From the NCBI RefSeq assembly GCF_020360975.1, contig NW_025408667.1:11160001-11224000 (forward strand): DNA of 64,000 nt, read 5' to 3'. Shown here piece after piece: positions 22,464-35,449 of this stretch (positions within the stretch are counted from its first letter, which is position 1; every line of letters begins with the position of its first letter). The notes beneath the pieces were generated by a model. The model made no database searches. It worked only from the letters and a program-made list of their open reading frames with translations, and was not told the DNA's origin. Made by a program: the position numbers and the translations under genes. The DNA is from Hirsutella rhossiliensis (lineage: Eukaryota; Ascomycota; Sordariomycetes; Hypocreales; Ophiocordycipitaceae).

Positions 22464-25400
22464 CCGTTCCGGGCTCTGAAAGAGCTAGCACAGATTTCTT
22501 TTCAGCCAGATAACTGGAATCCTTCTATGTACTGCGTAATTTGTAGGTGACGGACTGCCTCCCTGCCCTGTTGTCGTTTGTGAACAGATCAGAAGCTTGC
22601 ATCAAATCCGCCCATGTGGTGTCTCGTATTCAAGGCATATCGTCTTCGGGGCGACTCACGTTCGCCGTTACCAGATCATGTCTCTGACGCGGTTCAGCGG
22701 GATCGATAGAATTGGTTATAGGAACCGTTTGTATTGTCAGTGAGGTGTCCAGTCTCATTTTTCAAATCGCATGGCTTCACGGCACCGACCAAGCCCAAGA
22801 TGTCTCGCTTGTGCCCTGGATAACCACCAGTCCTGGCCCTAGTTCTCGCAGTGCTTGCTTTTTTTGCCTCCTCAAGCTGTTCGTCGCAGAGGATGTAGTT
22901 AAAAATTTCCACCATGTCTCTTTCGAACCCATTGAGACCTTCGCCGCTGGTCATCAGCATTAGGCCCTATAAATGGTACAATGAGCCGGTACTCCTACAA
23001 CTTTGTTTTGCTCATTCCGTCGTCATCGCTACAGTATCGTTGCGACTGCCAGCTGTTCAGCTATACGCGTCATTTTGCCGCCAGGTACTGTTGTCGGTGT
23101 CTACATGTACCATGATACTACTGTACCGGTCGCCTCTAGCGGAGGTGGCCTCCACTTTTGGTGACTGGTGCGACAGGTACAATTTCTTTACGGGCACTAC
23201 GGTGTACGGCACGCCTACGACACGTACGGAAGTTTGATTGCGCGTTGATTGAGAGGAGATCGTGCCCGTATTCTCGAAGTTGCTGCAAGTCGGCATTTGG
23301 CCGGAGGCCACTGCATTGCTGCTCGCGCAACACCTTACGGCCATTAGTGCACTAGGGCAGTTCCTATCGGTCATTTGCACCCTACTGTAGAGCACCATTC
23401 CAGAACCGAACGCCAGGCAGCGGCCATTTTAGGGCAAGGTGTTCGACGGCTGAAGGCGTGCACACGCAGGGGAACCGGCTGTGGGCGACTATGCGCAGTG
23501 TCAACATAAGGGCTTGTACACTAAACGGATTAAAGGTATATCTAGAAGCATGCATATCTGACAGTTCGGCCCGTACCCTGAGAACTCCGAGGCGACCAGC
23601 CATATATCGGTCGGCGAAATCACATCCATAAAGCGTGAACTATGGGCAAGTCCAACCTCACCTTTTTCAACATGCTTGGTCTCGAAGTGCGAGAAGAAGA
23701 AGCGTCAGGTAAACATAATTCTGCGGCACCGTGCCGTTCACCACCACTGAACAAATCCAGACAGCGACTGGCAAAGCAACGACAGCGTTGGCATAGAAGT
23801 CGACAGCGAAGGAACTTGCGCGATTTCGTGTGCAAAGACAACGGTGCCGGAGAGCCACTACTCACATCGGGGTCTTTGGCGTCAAACTCCAGCGGCAGCT
23901 CCTACCGAGACGAAAAGACCGGCATCGACGACTACGGAGCGCGGAAATATAAATCAGATAAAGGCCCTCGGCGGCAGTCCGTCTCGGACAGGGCAGTCCA
24001 TTGCAGCACGGCAGTAAACGATACGATGAGCTACTCGTCGTGTCACTGCTGCGGCGTGCACATTCACCTGCCTCAAAACTTTCACCCTTATGTATTTGCT
24101 GCCCATTTGAAGAGCGCAGTTCCAGCGGTAGATGACTTTATGCGCAGCCTCAGGTCACTGCGGAACGAGTTGGACTTATGCGATGGGTTGGGCAAGAGCC
24201 ATGCTGCCGGCGCCGTTGCTGGCGACCAGGGTCGCCATCGCGGCGCTAACTCGGAGCGCCATGGCATTCGCATATGCTCGAAAGACGTGGCCGATGGCCA
24301 TGCCGGTCACGAACAGTCCGATACAAATGCCGATGGCAGTACGCGAGAAAAAGAGGCGGTCGAGGACACGCTCGCTCGACTTGATCTATAAACAACTTCG
24401 AGCGAACAAAAAGGCACATATTTTACGTCCGAAGAGATAGAAATAACCCATTTTTGCATCTTTCCTTCCCTGTGCCTGGACGAGCTCGCTTTGCCGTAGC
24501 AGCCCTCCCAGCAGTGGCATTTCGCATTTAGGTCGCTCGATGGGCCGTCAGGTCGACCGTAGCGGATGGTGGATATTGGAAGTCGTTAAGGGCACGGACA
24601 CTAGATGGCGGGGTTGGATGCTTGTTTGAATGTTGAGACCAGCTATAGCCCATAATATGAGCCAGTTTCAACAGGAAAGCCTTGTGTCCGAGTGATAGTC
24701 CATATTTGTAAGCAGCCAATAGCGAGAGAAATTTGGACAAGATTAACAGGCTGTATACATTCCATGTATCGATAGAGGACCCTTTATAGCTTGATAATAC
24801 ATATATCATAACTATTCGTCCTTACTGCAAGCTATTAATGACGCTTACATGAGCTCATACAAATACACTCGTGCTCGTGCCGCTTGAGGCATGAGGCGGG
24901 TGGGTTAGATATGATTCAGATGCCACATTAGATATGTTTCGTACCTTGTCTGATATATACGCATTTTCGCGGATTGAAATTCTCGAGCAAATATGGCCAC
25001 TACAGGAATGCTGCCAAGGGCCTGAATAGCCTCTCGCTGGATACGCTAGGTATAAGAAACTGGCTTGCAATGTCTTTAAGAGCGGAGCACTGTCGTCAAG
25101 TACTATAACAATATTGCGTATTAATTCATACTGAAGGAGGGCGACAACCAGACGGCTGAAGAGATTCAGAATGGCGCTAGAGAAATACTCTATTGAGAGA
25201 GAGACCTGGACAAGGCATATAGTTGGCGATTATGCTTGTAGTCAAATGCTATGTCGCGCAACGGCCAGGACGCCCTACTCCTGCAGCAGCTGCCACTATC
25301 CCGGAAGAACAATAGTTATATCAATTTTCTGAGCAAGATGCACGATTTTGCGCAGCCTTTCATTGAATTCTTGCTCCTCAAATGACACTGCGGACCTATT

Positions 25401-26107
25401 GGTTTGACAAGCTGGTAGCCAAGTTGGTAGTCACGCTTGCAGTTTGACTGCGAATCTGGCTCCCCTTTTGAAGTTTGGCTGCTCACATAATCGTCTTGTG
25501 GCCCAATCAGCGACAATTACAGAGGGGCAGGTCCGTGCCTCTTTGAAGGCACGAGGTCCGTGACTGTATTGGCTCGCTAAGGTGGGAGGAGTCTAACCAT
25601 GTTGGGAAAAAGTCTCGTCGCTTGGACTACTCGGGAGCGGAATGACGAGGCAGGATTAGCCGCAGGCGAACTTTCTGTGATGAAGTCACGGGTTGACAGT
25701 TAACGTTTCGCTGTTGAGGAGAGTATTCTCGCCGGGACACGGTGCAAGCAAAGAAGCGTCGCTGAACAAAATCATTTCAATGAAGGCAAGTTGGCAGTGG
25801 CACATAAGGTCAGACTGATACCCGCGAGTAATGAAGTCGAGAGGGACTAGATACTTCAGGACGCGGGTTCGTAAAAGTAGTAAACAGTGATCGGCTTCGG
25901 ACTGGAGTTGATATGACATTCACTAGTGACGGATAAATGACGGCCCAATATCGCCGCACATACAGGTTATAGAGAGTGCGCTCCTTTATACTGGACTAAG
26001 GGGATGCCAATTCTTTGCTGCCATTGAGCCTTGCCGAGTAGACGAACTTCAGCAACGAGCTATTGCACGCCAATAGGTTCCGACAGCAGTGACGTCCCTG
26101 AGTCCAT
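22464..26107. other. Gene-poor stretch with a decayed duplicated segment
   Basis: About 3.6 kb with no supported intact gene. It contains one arm of an inverted, colinear duplication (see 22830-24220). From 24,400 to 26,100 I see only short frames without motifs. Confidence 0.4.
22830..24220 (-). repeat. Decayed segment, inverted partner of 35450-36515
   Basis: Read on the minus strand, the stretch 24,200-24,000 encodes SFRSDLRLRIKSSTAG.AL and SKYIRVKVLRQV-like pieces, and 22,935-22,830 encodes EIFNYILCDEQLEEAKKAS. The same two pieces occur in the same order on the plus strand at 35,470-35,650 (SFRSDLGMRTKSSTMG) and 36,397-36,510 (AVFYDLCDESLKG). Neither arm keeps a long frame, so this is probably an old inverted duplication of a gene or element I do not recognise. 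A hydrophobic frame at 24,390-24,190 minus (TAIGICIGLFVTGMAIGHVF) may be another exon of it. Confidence 0.5.
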
Positions 26108-27140
26108 CTATATCTGCTTGAGATACCTCCATCCGGCTTTGCTTCGATGTTAGTGAAGGGCAAGGTTTCACAACTGAGGACCCTTACCAGGTGGCGCACT
26201 TCTGGCTAGCTGAGAGCCAAGTAAATACACATTTGATGTGATAGTCATTGCTGCAGCTGCGGCATCTAGCCACATTTTGCGCAGTGGCAAGCTCATCTCT
26301 GCAAATTGGGCACTCCTTCGTGACTTCGACCGCCTGGGAAAGTCTGGGATCAACGCGCCTGACCGACGCCGGTGCAAAGTTTCGAGCCGGTAGTCGTCTT
26401 GGACTACGGCGTGTAATGAAAGGTGCAACATGGGTTTCGTCACCTTGAAGAAGTGCCGGGTGGGGACTTGCTGTCGAAGCGGGAATAGGAGCCGCACGCT
26501 GCTGCTGTTGGATTCTGGCGCTCCGGCGGTAGCCACGGTTGTCGTCAAAACTGCCTTGCTGTCTGCGCTGTCGTGAAGGAGCCTCCGTATCAGCAAATGG
26601 CGTTGTACGTTCTGTGTCCTTGGTAAGCTTCAATCGGTGAACGAGTGATTAGGCAGTATTACCACTGTCTTGCTCGTGTGGGCCTTTCGTTGAGAGCATC
26701 TCAGAGAGGGCAGGTGGTTGACGCTGTTGTGCAGGTGAAGATTGCCTAGCCTCACGCCCATTGTCTCTCCCCGCAAGACGAGCTACGGATGAGCTATTTT
26801 CCCACCCCGCTGCGCCAGCGGTATCATGATGTCCTCGCGGTTGCGCCGGATGAGTATTTTCTGCTTGTAAAAGTAGAACGATATTACCTCGCGCCGACTC
26901 GTTGATGGGATATCTCCCTCCAGGACGATGCCAACCATTACAGAAGAAAAGTCGGAACAGCTCCATTTCAATGCTCAAGTGGCGCGAATTTCTCTGGTAG
27001 ATGAGCAAGAGGTCGTCTCTCTTCTTCTTATCAGAAGCAGAGATCTGTCTCTGGCAGCAGCGGTCCTCAGATTTGATCCATGCAGAACACAGAGATGGAT
27101 TGTTGTTTATTGAGCGGAATTGGGGGCAGTGAGGCGCCAT
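26108..27140 (-). CDS. C-terminal RING finger protein, three exons (putative E3 ubiquitin ligase)
   Basis: Exons 27140-26663, 26611-26188 and 26141-26108, with 51-nt and 46-nt introns, give 311 residues. The N-terminal part (SINNNPSLCSAWIKSEDRCC, then a helical stretch to FFCNGWHRPGG) resembles a Cys-containing N-terminal region seen in many fungal proteins. The middle is Gln/Arg/Pro-rich and probably disordered. The RING is at the end: ECPICRDEL, CRSCSNDYHIKC, and a last pair KCATC completed only by the third exon, because the final Cys codon is split TG|C by intron 2. RING proteins usually bind an E2 enzyme and ubiquitinate substrates; no substrate can be read from this sequence. Confidence 0.75.
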
Positions 27141-30100
27141 TACGAGAGGTGAATGAATGATTGGGACTGTCAAGAACAGGAATCAGCATCAGAGCAGGAG
27201 AGTAAGGGGCCATACTTATACTCCAACTCCAGCGAGCCGAGATTACCCGTATTAGGCAGCAAATCCAAGCCCGCTCCGGCCGTCAATTGACGCACATCAA
27301 ACATTTAACTACTCGTGGTGATACAATTTGATCGACCACTGCGCCATTGGAACCAAGCATGCAGGCCATGACTGCTGTAGGTAAGCCTTTCATCCTGTAC
27401 CAGCACATCGTCCCTCGTGTCACGAATCTTGGTGATAAACGTAAAATGCTAATAGGAGGTATGAAACTCGACCCAAATGCCGTTCAGCTGCCCGGCCTGG
27501 CGGCCAGCAATAATGAGCCCATTCCTGCTCGCGATCTATTATCGCCACGGTGCAAACTAGTATTACTATTGAGGGCGATGCGTTTATATTGCTTCTGTTA
27601 CGTCTACGGGCAGCTCCACGGGACATTCACTGTCCACAGCGACAGCATGGCGGCAAGCCGCCGCTAAGCCGCAAGCTTTCCGGGTATCAGATCCGGTGGG
27701 CACTACGATCCGATCCGCCGGGACCCGCCAGCCAGACCGCTTTAGCAAACTCATCTGCCCAATGGTATTGCATCCCCATCAGCAGCTACTTTACGGCCTG
27801 AACAAGGCGACATACTCCCAGCTCTTCAGTACTCAGGAAACGGGCCGTACGCAGCGTATCTAGCGCCGCAGCCGGCCGACGCTCAGCGCCGTCGTGGAAC
27901 CCATGGGGTGTTAGACCACCACTATTCTGCACCGAATCGCCTAAGCGAGTGACTGCATGCGAGTATACCCTCAACCGCATTCTTGGCGGACGGATTAAGT
28001 CCTAGCAGAGACAGTGGTGATTGACACGCATGTTGCACCGGACTGAACGAAGATTCCGACGGTTCGGGCAGAAAATCTTTGCTTTTAGGGTCAACGCTCG
28101 GAGGAGTAGCATACGAATGAGCCATTTAGAGATATGTACCCTGCTCATCAACTATCATTCTCCATGCTACACGCCGGGAAGCGGCGGATATGCAAGGTTT
28201 GGATCAACGGCGTCCTGACCAGGCAGCGGATACGTCTCTACTAATAGCCTAATTCTGTCCCATGCCTCTTGCACTTTATCTTTATCTCTAGACAACATTT
28301 AGGCGCTGCTGCGTATCAAGGGCGTCGAGTACACTTACTCGTCCTTGTTCTGCAATAGCTCGTTGACCCTGTTTTTAGAGTCGTAATAAGATACTGTGTT
28401 CTTGAATAAAAGAGTACGACGTACATTCGCTGGGCTTCCTTTATTCTAGCAACTGGTCAGTTGACTCGTGCATCTTTGTCTGCGATGTTGGGGCGGCGAC
28501 TGACCGTGAATCTTGGAGCAATACCAAATCTTCCAAGCTGAAAAGGGCACTTAGCAGCCGGTTTAGCTTGCCCCACTGCCCATGCCACTGACCTGGAGAG
28601 CCTCGTTTGGAAAGAACTAAGCTCGCCGCTTTCTGCTGCCCTAGATCGTGTCAGCAGTTTACCCTAACGGAGTAGTACAGCGCAAGTCGTTATACCACAC
28701 GTTGCCCGCGCCGTGCGCGTCTGCGTACGAAAGAGTCGCATGACGAGTCATCTGCTGCGCCGCAAAGCTACTTGAAGGGTTTGAAAGGCTGTTGTTTGCT
28801 GGTCGCGACAATATGCCGCTGTTCGACGCTTTCCTGATCCCATGTTGCGACAGTCGCGCGGGCGCATTTCGTGCTTGATGCTGCTGCGGTTCCGCCGCGC
28901 CCCTCCTTGCTAAAATAGCTTGAATGAGACCAGACTGGGACATAGCGAATAGTGGATGGCGGAGGTAAGGTGTGGCTTCGGCTGTTGCGAGGCGAGCTCA
29001 GTGACATTTAATACGGCAGAGGAGCACAGTTGTACGCAGCGTAGGATCTGGTGGTCGCAGGGAGCATGGAGCTGGGTAGAGGAAAGTGATTAGGTGGCAA
29101 ATGGCTGTACGAAGAAGCGCGTTCAGGGCAAACGACCGTGGTGCAGCAGCAACCCCGGTGCCATGGCGGCAGGTCCTTGTACAGTGTGAGAGCCGTCCCT
29201 AATTGAGTTTCTGAGGACATTCCTGGACCCTCACGTTGCTATGTATCGCATGACCAAGGTCAGAGGGCTTTACTGTCCAAACGGCACCTTGTCAGGCGAG
29301 CTAACCACGACTTGGCCGGCCCAATTGCGACCACGCCCAGTCCGGCGGGCTCTGAACTGTGCGAGCGTGGCCGATCATCCACTTTCATACAAATGGCTCT
29401 CCGCCGTGCGGTTCATTCGAGTGTATCGTGGTGACAAGTAGTCAGTGCACGGAGCGAGGAGGGACAGGCTGTAGGGGAGGAGCAGCGCCAACCCAATTCC
29501 ACCATGCTGTACTTAAGGTCTGACCGTAATGTCATCATGTGGGGACCATCCTCCGCATAAATGGTGCAGGCTGACCGGATGAAAGAGGACAAACAGTCAC
29601 ACGAAGAAGTGGGCTCTGGGGCGTAAGTCCCTTAGCGCCGTGGTGTTGAGGGAGTAATACACACACACACCAAGGGGTGCCGGCGATAACGGTGGCCAAG
29701 GGAGGCCTCGGGCATACCGAAGACGGTATAGGCGGCTAAGACCAGGGATAAGTAGAAGTAGCTATTACTGTGGCTGTGAACAGCTTGTAGGGGTTTTTAT
29801 ATGTGTAGCTGTTAACACGCGCAGGTCTTGGTACCTATAAAAGGTCCAAGGCCTGCCCCCCTGAATAACTGTACGTGGATGCGCCTTGCTGGTGCACCAC
29901 AGATTCGGAGGAGCAGCCCATTGGCCCGCCGAGGGTACGCCAGCCTGGACGCTTACAGACTCGCATCATTCGAGGTCGGAAAAATATGACTAAGAAGAAA
30001 TGTCAATAAGCCAGAACTAGCCGTTGCAGGGCAAAAGCCAAAGTGTATACTGATCTTAGAGCAGTCGGCCATGCTGACACCCCATCTCTATGGCCACTGC

Positions 30101-30504
30101 GGCAGGGAAGGGTGTACTGCGAACTCGACAACTGGCGTGGACAGGGAAGACACATCTACTTTCTTGAAGCGTCAACAGTATGCCGCTTCGAGACCCTAGA
30201 TCCGCTGCCGTGAGGGTGGCGCTTGAGAAGGTACAGCAATTGTCGCATATTAACCCTACCTAGAATGATTATTCATGAAAGTGGCAATATTACTACGCAA
30301 CGCAGCTGTTGCCTGCCAGGCAACAGCTAATGTGTAGGCAGGCAGCAAGGCTTTCATTTGCGTACAAAGGACTGCACAATTCCGTGCGTTCGTTCACTCG
30401 CTTCTTGTTCTTTAGATAATCCTCATCAATTGACTGATGCCATTCAGATCGTGCCATGTGTGGGACACTACTGTCTGACAGCAATTCAACACGAGTCATG
30501 TTCG
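27141..30504. other. Gene-poor stretch
   Basis: Short frames only (for example 28659-28943 minus, MSQSGLIQAILARRGAAEP, 94 codons, low-complexity). A (CA)n run lies at ~29,657-29,672 and a TATA-like tataaaagg at ~29,836. No recognised gene or element. Confidence 0.35.
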
Positions 30505-30600
30505 TGTATCACCATGCCACCGTCCGTCTTCCTGAGGATGGGGACACTTCTATATGTGAACAGTTTAGTAGGTGCTACCACGAGCCGGAAGCCATAACAT
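30505..30600 (+). pseudogene. Fragment related to the MADS-like gene at 36811-37755
   Basis: The stretch containing gtccgtcttcctgag and tgtgaacagtttagtaggtgctaccac closely matches, on the opposite strand, the end of exon 1 and the intron donor of the MADS-like gene (~37,605-37,535). A one-base length difference shifts the frame. No longer open frame surrounds it, so it looks like a decayed partial copy. Confidence 0.45.
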
Positions 30601-31056
30601 GAAAAGTAATTATACCTTACTTGTCGTCTCTGTTTGATGATAAAGTTTGCTGGGATCTACACTGCACGGTTGTACAGCAAAGTTCTACATTTGCTCGAGG
30701 GATACTGCCATTCACTGATCTCATCGCATGAGTCGGACTGCTATTATAAGATTAGATCTATATCCACATGCCGACGAAACGCAAAACCCCGCTCTAGTCT
30801 ACACTGCCGTATTCGACGATATCAAGATAAACGGTTGCGTAAACTTAGCCAGACCAAGGACGTCGCCGTTAAAGCGTCTGTGGCGGCTACGTGGATATGC
30901 ACCGTCCGATTATCAGCACATCAGCCGGTTAGCATCGTAGCAACGGCACGTCTTGATTAGACTATACAGCCAAAACACAAGTAGACAACTATTTGTGGTA
31001 TAGTAGTACCACCAAAGCATGACTGCTGGTTTCCGCCGATACCTGCAGTTTGCGCA
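30601..31056. other. Intergenic, nothing recognised
   Basis: Small unrelated frames only. Confidence 0.35.
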
Positions 31057-31413
31057 GTGAATATTCCTGAACCTATAACTTTACACATGATCACAGAGGA
31101 GGTGTATCTTATCTATGAATACGTGGAGCTAGAGCTCCGAGACCTTCTTCCCGTGTCTGACACTGAGATGCCTCCATTCTATTCTAGGTGGCCAATACAA
31201 ATCCGTCGTGATTTGAAGCAGCTTTGTTTCTCTTCGGAGGCTACCCGGCCCAATATAGCTTTATCTCTAGAAAATATCGCATCGAGCTTAGCTTCTTTCA
31301 ACAGCCCCAGCCCCTTATTCATGGAAAAGCTCAAATCAGAGTGTTTGCCGAGTACGGAAGTAGGAACGAGCGAATCTTTACAATTAATTCATATAATGTC
31401 AAAGGCTAACTAA
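31057..31413 (+). pseudogene. Possible protein-kinase-like fragment
   Basis: 118 codons. The stretch EEVYLIYEYVELELRDLLPV looks like the end of a kinase N-lobe (beta4-beta5 and hinge). No catalytic loop HRD/DFG follows; the remaining residues (LSLENIASSLASFNS) are not kinase-like. If the reading is right this is a truncated relic; it could also be chance similarity. Confidence 0.3.
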
Positions 31414-32775
31414 TCCGAAAATCCCTTCATCTCACATTTGAGCTCTCCTAATCTGCCAAAATTGCCCTTAGGCAGGCATTTCGAAGACAGGCAGTCTCTA
31501 GAAAATGTACCAACTATGGTGAGCAGGGATAAGGCATGATTTGGCTAGGTAACTAAGCCCTACCTCTGTCTATCCGCCGACTGAAATGAACCACATGCTG
31601 TTAATCCTGAATCAGGGATATATAAGAACATGGCCGAGCTCAGGGAAATTGATCCACGATACAGTTACGACGTGGTTTCAGGATCCAGAGAAATCTGCTT
31701 GAAGGGACAAACTCTTATGCCAGAGCCGTTTTTAACACGAGTAGGAGAGAAATATATATGGCCAGCTTTCTAGCTAGGAATGCAGACGAACTGTTGTCCA
31801 CCGGCGGAGTCGGGTACGACGTTTTTGACGGTTGGTAGGCAATGGATGGCCATGAAGCGGTATAATCCACTTGGCTACTGGGAAAGCCCCCTGAAGCGGT
31901 TAGAAGCCACGTATAATTCACTGGGCTACTGGGAAAGCCCCCTGGAGGGGTTAGAAGCCTCGAGCCTCGAGCTGTCGTAGTCACTGGCGCGATACAGATA
32001 TGCTGGTATCCAGGTACGTCCCTAATAGTGATCAGTTGCTTGAAGGGTACGAATTGCTAACATGGCATACGTGACATTGGCAAGCTGTTTATTGTGGCAG
32101 CACAGTCCCACCTTCAGGAAAGTCATCTTGGCTAGGGTGTCTCGCACATTGTTGGCCATAGCTCAGAATAGCTCTATATATATAGAAACACGTGTATAGG
32201 TCGGCGAGCTACTGCGGCTACGTAATCCATAACTTAACTGGGGAGAAAATAAGCCTTTTTAGACGTTCATTTGTCTGCATATTGCTATGACAGAGTTCGA
32301 CTCGTCCGCAGTTGCTAGCCAGGTTGGTAGGAAAGGGGAAGGTAGGCGTCGGTACATTTACCTCAAGATGTCGACCATAGCAGGTATAGAGCAAATACCA
32401 ATTCATAAGTAGTGACTACGGCAGGGACGAACCTGTTGGGCATACTCAAAAAATCGTCCGGCGTAATCAAGCGGCTGTTGGGAAGCTTGCGGCGCCTGCC
32501 AAGTTAGATCCACAACTGGGTGATGTTTGGGTAATTTGTGATTACATACATACATTATAGCAGCAGTAATTGCTCCAAATTAAAATTAAGGCACACGGAC
32601 TGGTTTCAAGACGACTCTTGATACAGAAATGCACACTATAAGTTTCGGCGTAATAAAGCTGGCTGATGGGGACGTACTATATATACTGCGGCTCTTCAAC
32701 CGTTCGTTGGGGTTGTCCTGCTATCGTCTTGCTAGATAATCCTTGCTGCTTGGCTTCCATTTAATATCTTGTTAG
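31414..32775. other. Intergenic with one arm of an inverted repeat
   Basis: Holds the repeat at 31,840-32,090. The remainder is AT-rich with no supported gene. Confidence 0.4.
31840..32090 (-). repeat. Inverted dispersed repeat, arm 1 (partner 51625-51880)
   Basis: About 250 bases match the reverse complement of 51,625-51,880, including atggccatgaagcggtataa and gggacgtacctggatacc-like blocks. It contains two tandem units of 51 bp, each with ggctactgggaaagcccc (starting 31,873 and 31,924). Confidence 0.75.
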
Positions 32776-33252
32776 ATGGCTTCGAAAAAACGTAGCGGAA
32801 ATGAAACGCCTGAGACGTATTCACAAAGCATGAAGATAATCACGCCGCAGCATTCTTACCAAGGGCACCGGGTCCAAACGCCATGGTCACACATGGTCAC
32901 GATAATTAAAGTATTATATTCTGTCCAAATTTGTCAGTGGATTTTCCATGGGGTGAGAGCAGTAAACGCAGATGGTCAGTTCTGGGACTGGCCCGAGTCG
33001 GAGTCCCTGCTCTGGGTCTTTGACGATGGATATCACTTGAAACCATGGCAAGGAATCCGACAGCGTCCCCGTCTCTGCAACGGAGAGTCCGACAGTGAAA
33101 TTGAGGCAGCCATTGGTTACTACCGATCAGTAACTGGCAATGTTTACGTCGGGATAAAGTGGCGGGGCTATGAGAGCCCTACTTGGGAACTTGAGGAAAA
33201 TCTACTCCAGCACGATAGCTTGTTGGAGAACAGCATACTGCACTATGTGTGA
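32776..33252 (+). CDS. Chromodomain-like protein
   Basis: 158 codons. Residues ~107-150 carry a chromodomain signature: EAAIGYYRSVTGNVYVGIKW, RGYESPTWELEENLL, with the aromatic positions Y/W that line a methyl-lysine pocket. The first 100 residues are unrelated and mildly hydrophobic (ICQWIFHGVRAV). Chromodomains bind methylated histone tails, and some fungal retrotransposon integrases carry them too, but no integrase is seen next to this one. A short intron inside the N-terminal half is possible. Confidence 0.6.
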   Translation: MASKKRSGNETPETYSQSMKIITPQHSYQGHRVQTPWSHMVTIIKVLYSVQICQWIFHGVRAVNADGQFWDWPESESLLWVFDDGYHLKPWQGIRQRPRLCNGESDSEIEAAIGYYRSVTGNVYVGIKWRGYESPTWELEENLLQHDSLLENSILHYV

Positions 33253-35449
33253 TGGTAGCGACTAGTACTGTATCAAATTTTCTGTACGTTTTACAATCAC
33301 TGCTCCTCCCCTGATAACCCTTCACTGCAACGTTTGGCTATAAGTATACATGTCCATATCGTATATAGAAGAGACCCCCTCCTCCCCCACTTCCAAGTCA
33401 GCACGCGCATGTAATAGGAGGCTCCACAGCTGTCAGGCTCGGATTTGAGATTGCCAAAATTCTTTGGGACAGATTGAGCTCGATCAATTTCGGGCCAGCG
33501 CGTACAGTTACGACATATCATCCACTACTGCAATACTTGTGTTACGAGCAGGAATATACATATCAAGCATGTCTGGTACAGGTGAACAAGGATCTGCCAT
33601 GATGCTTATGAATCAAGCTCACAAAGCTGCCACTTCCAACCGCAAAAAGAACCGCGGTATTCCGTTGAATCCCTTGGCGACTCCAAGGCGCATCGTGACG
33701 GTGACTATGTCCTCGAAGAACAGCTAACGACCCAGTCTCCTCACATTACACGGCCAATTATGGCGACTTAGAAATCAGTACCACGGTCACACTTTGGGCC
33801 AAGGCAACACATTTTATCTGATGCGAACCACGCTATTAAGTACGCTTTCTCCACTAGCCAATGTCAAAGAGTCTCTGAACGACACTACTACAAAATGGCA
33901 GCAAACGTAAAGCTGTCGCACAATAACGCCCATCACCTAAATCTGCTTGAAAAACACCTTAGCAAATTAGTGCCGTATGCTCAACCTATCCGCCGGCTTG
34001 CTGCGACTGGATGCCTCGGACCTCCAATCCCTCTTGCTCGGGACCTCCTGCGGCAATGGGTATCGAGGAGACGCTAAGAAATACGTTTTACCAACATGTT
34101 TGCCGCCAAATGGCCACTCGCGCTCCGTGTATCGCGCGCAGCGGTCGCAGAGCCTTTTCCCTGAGCTCTCTGCTCTCTATATCTCGCATGTGCTTAGATA
34201 GATGCACTACTCTCCCCAGGACAAACATGTCATGTAAATCACGTAGACGCGATAGGCGAACTAGTAATCTTAAGCATGCGTCGCGGGTCAATTGCCCCCA
34301 AAACACGGGTATGTATAAACTGTGAGCCGCCTCCAAAGCTGGTAAATGGCCTTCTCGTGCTCGAGATCCTCAGCATAGCCATGTCTGAGTAGCCTGACAT
34401 GGAACCAGTAGCCGAGAGCGTTACACTGCTTTAGTGGCGTGATTTCAGTTTCTAGTGGACATTGTGGCTGCTTCCGAAGGTGCTGGAGGAATTGAGCGTA
34501 ATCGAGTCGGTGACGCTCACGACTAGGCCTTTTCCTATGTCGTCTTTGGTGGAGAGCACTACTGTGACCTTCTGAGACAAGAAATCGCCTCTCACAAGCG
34601 CTAGGCGGCGCTTTCGGTTGCAGTAGCCTAGTTCGCTGCTTCAAGATCGACGCCATCCCGTGATAGCTGACTCTAAATCCATTGATTGCGTGGAGCTGCT
34701 AACCGTCGACGAATCAGTAACTTCTCAGCTGGGCTGAACTTGTCTAGCGTTGTATTGTCATTGGGTGGTTTGTTTGGGCCCCTGTTCACCTGCTCTCATC
34801 CAGGCCCACCAGGACTCGGCGCTCGTCACTGTGGGCATAACCCCTCAATTGTCTATATAGATTGGCCATCTCAGGCTAGCTAATTTGTGTGGGCGAAGGC
34901 TCTCACGACATGGCCTATCGTTACCTTACTTGCTCCGAGTACCAGCCGCCACACTAGATATACTCTTCTTTTAACTTGTCATAGTCATAAACCCTACTGG
35001 GGGTTTTCCACGCCTTCGGCTTTGCTGGGGAAAGCCTTTGCTTGGAAGGAAGGTGAGAGTATCCCGAATGCGACTACATTGTACCTTGGACGCCGCGGCC
35101 TTCTTGAATTCATTCGTGGGGTGTACGGTCCTATCCTACCTGAGGGTGCTAAAATCCGCATACAAGCTGGGCAATGCGTCAGTGGTGGACATGTACGTAT
35201 GATCGATCTTGATACTCGAGGGCGACGATAACCGAGAGAGACCCGCTCTCGGAGCCAGCTCCAAGACTTTGCCGTCTCGACCCATGCCTCAGTGTAGTTA
35301 CTACGCGCCAGTTCCGGCCTTTTCGCCAATACCACATTTCATGTTCGAGTCGATGGCGCTCTGTCTGCACCGCTCGAGCTCGAGTTCGAGTTGGGCTCTG
35401 AGCGACTTGCGTAAAAGTTACCGCCCATGTCGCCTCATTATGGCAATTG
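33253..35449. other. Gene-poor stretch with weak frames
   Basis: Contains a 122-codon minus-strand frame at 34,288-34,656 (MASILKQRTRLLQ...ALGYWFHVRLLRHGYAED) that is arginine-rich and may be a genuine small gene, but I recognise no family. Other frames are short. Confidence 0.35.
34288..34656 (-). CDS. Hypothetical basic protein
   Basis: 122 residues from ATG 34656. The first 60 are very basic (RRHRKRPSRERHRLDY), the rest helical (FLQHLRKQPQ, EHEKAIYQLWRRL). No recognised domain, no partner. It could be a decayed remnant. Confidence 0.3.
   Translation of the reverse strand: MASILKQRTRLLQPKAPPSACERRFLVSEGHSSALHQRRHRKRPSRERHRLDYAQFLQHLRKQPQCPLETEITPLKQCNALGYWFHVRLLRHGYAEDLEHEKAIYQLWRRLTVYTYPCFGGN

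Noticed and set aside
23642..24391. 249-codon open frame on the plus strand
   Set aside because: The conserved pieces shared with 35,450-36,515 read on the minus strand here, so this long frame is probably antisense and by chance; its composition is low-complexity with no domain.
28659..29220. Small minus-strand gene or two-exon gene
   Set aside because: Low-complexity frames with no motif and no convincing splice sites.
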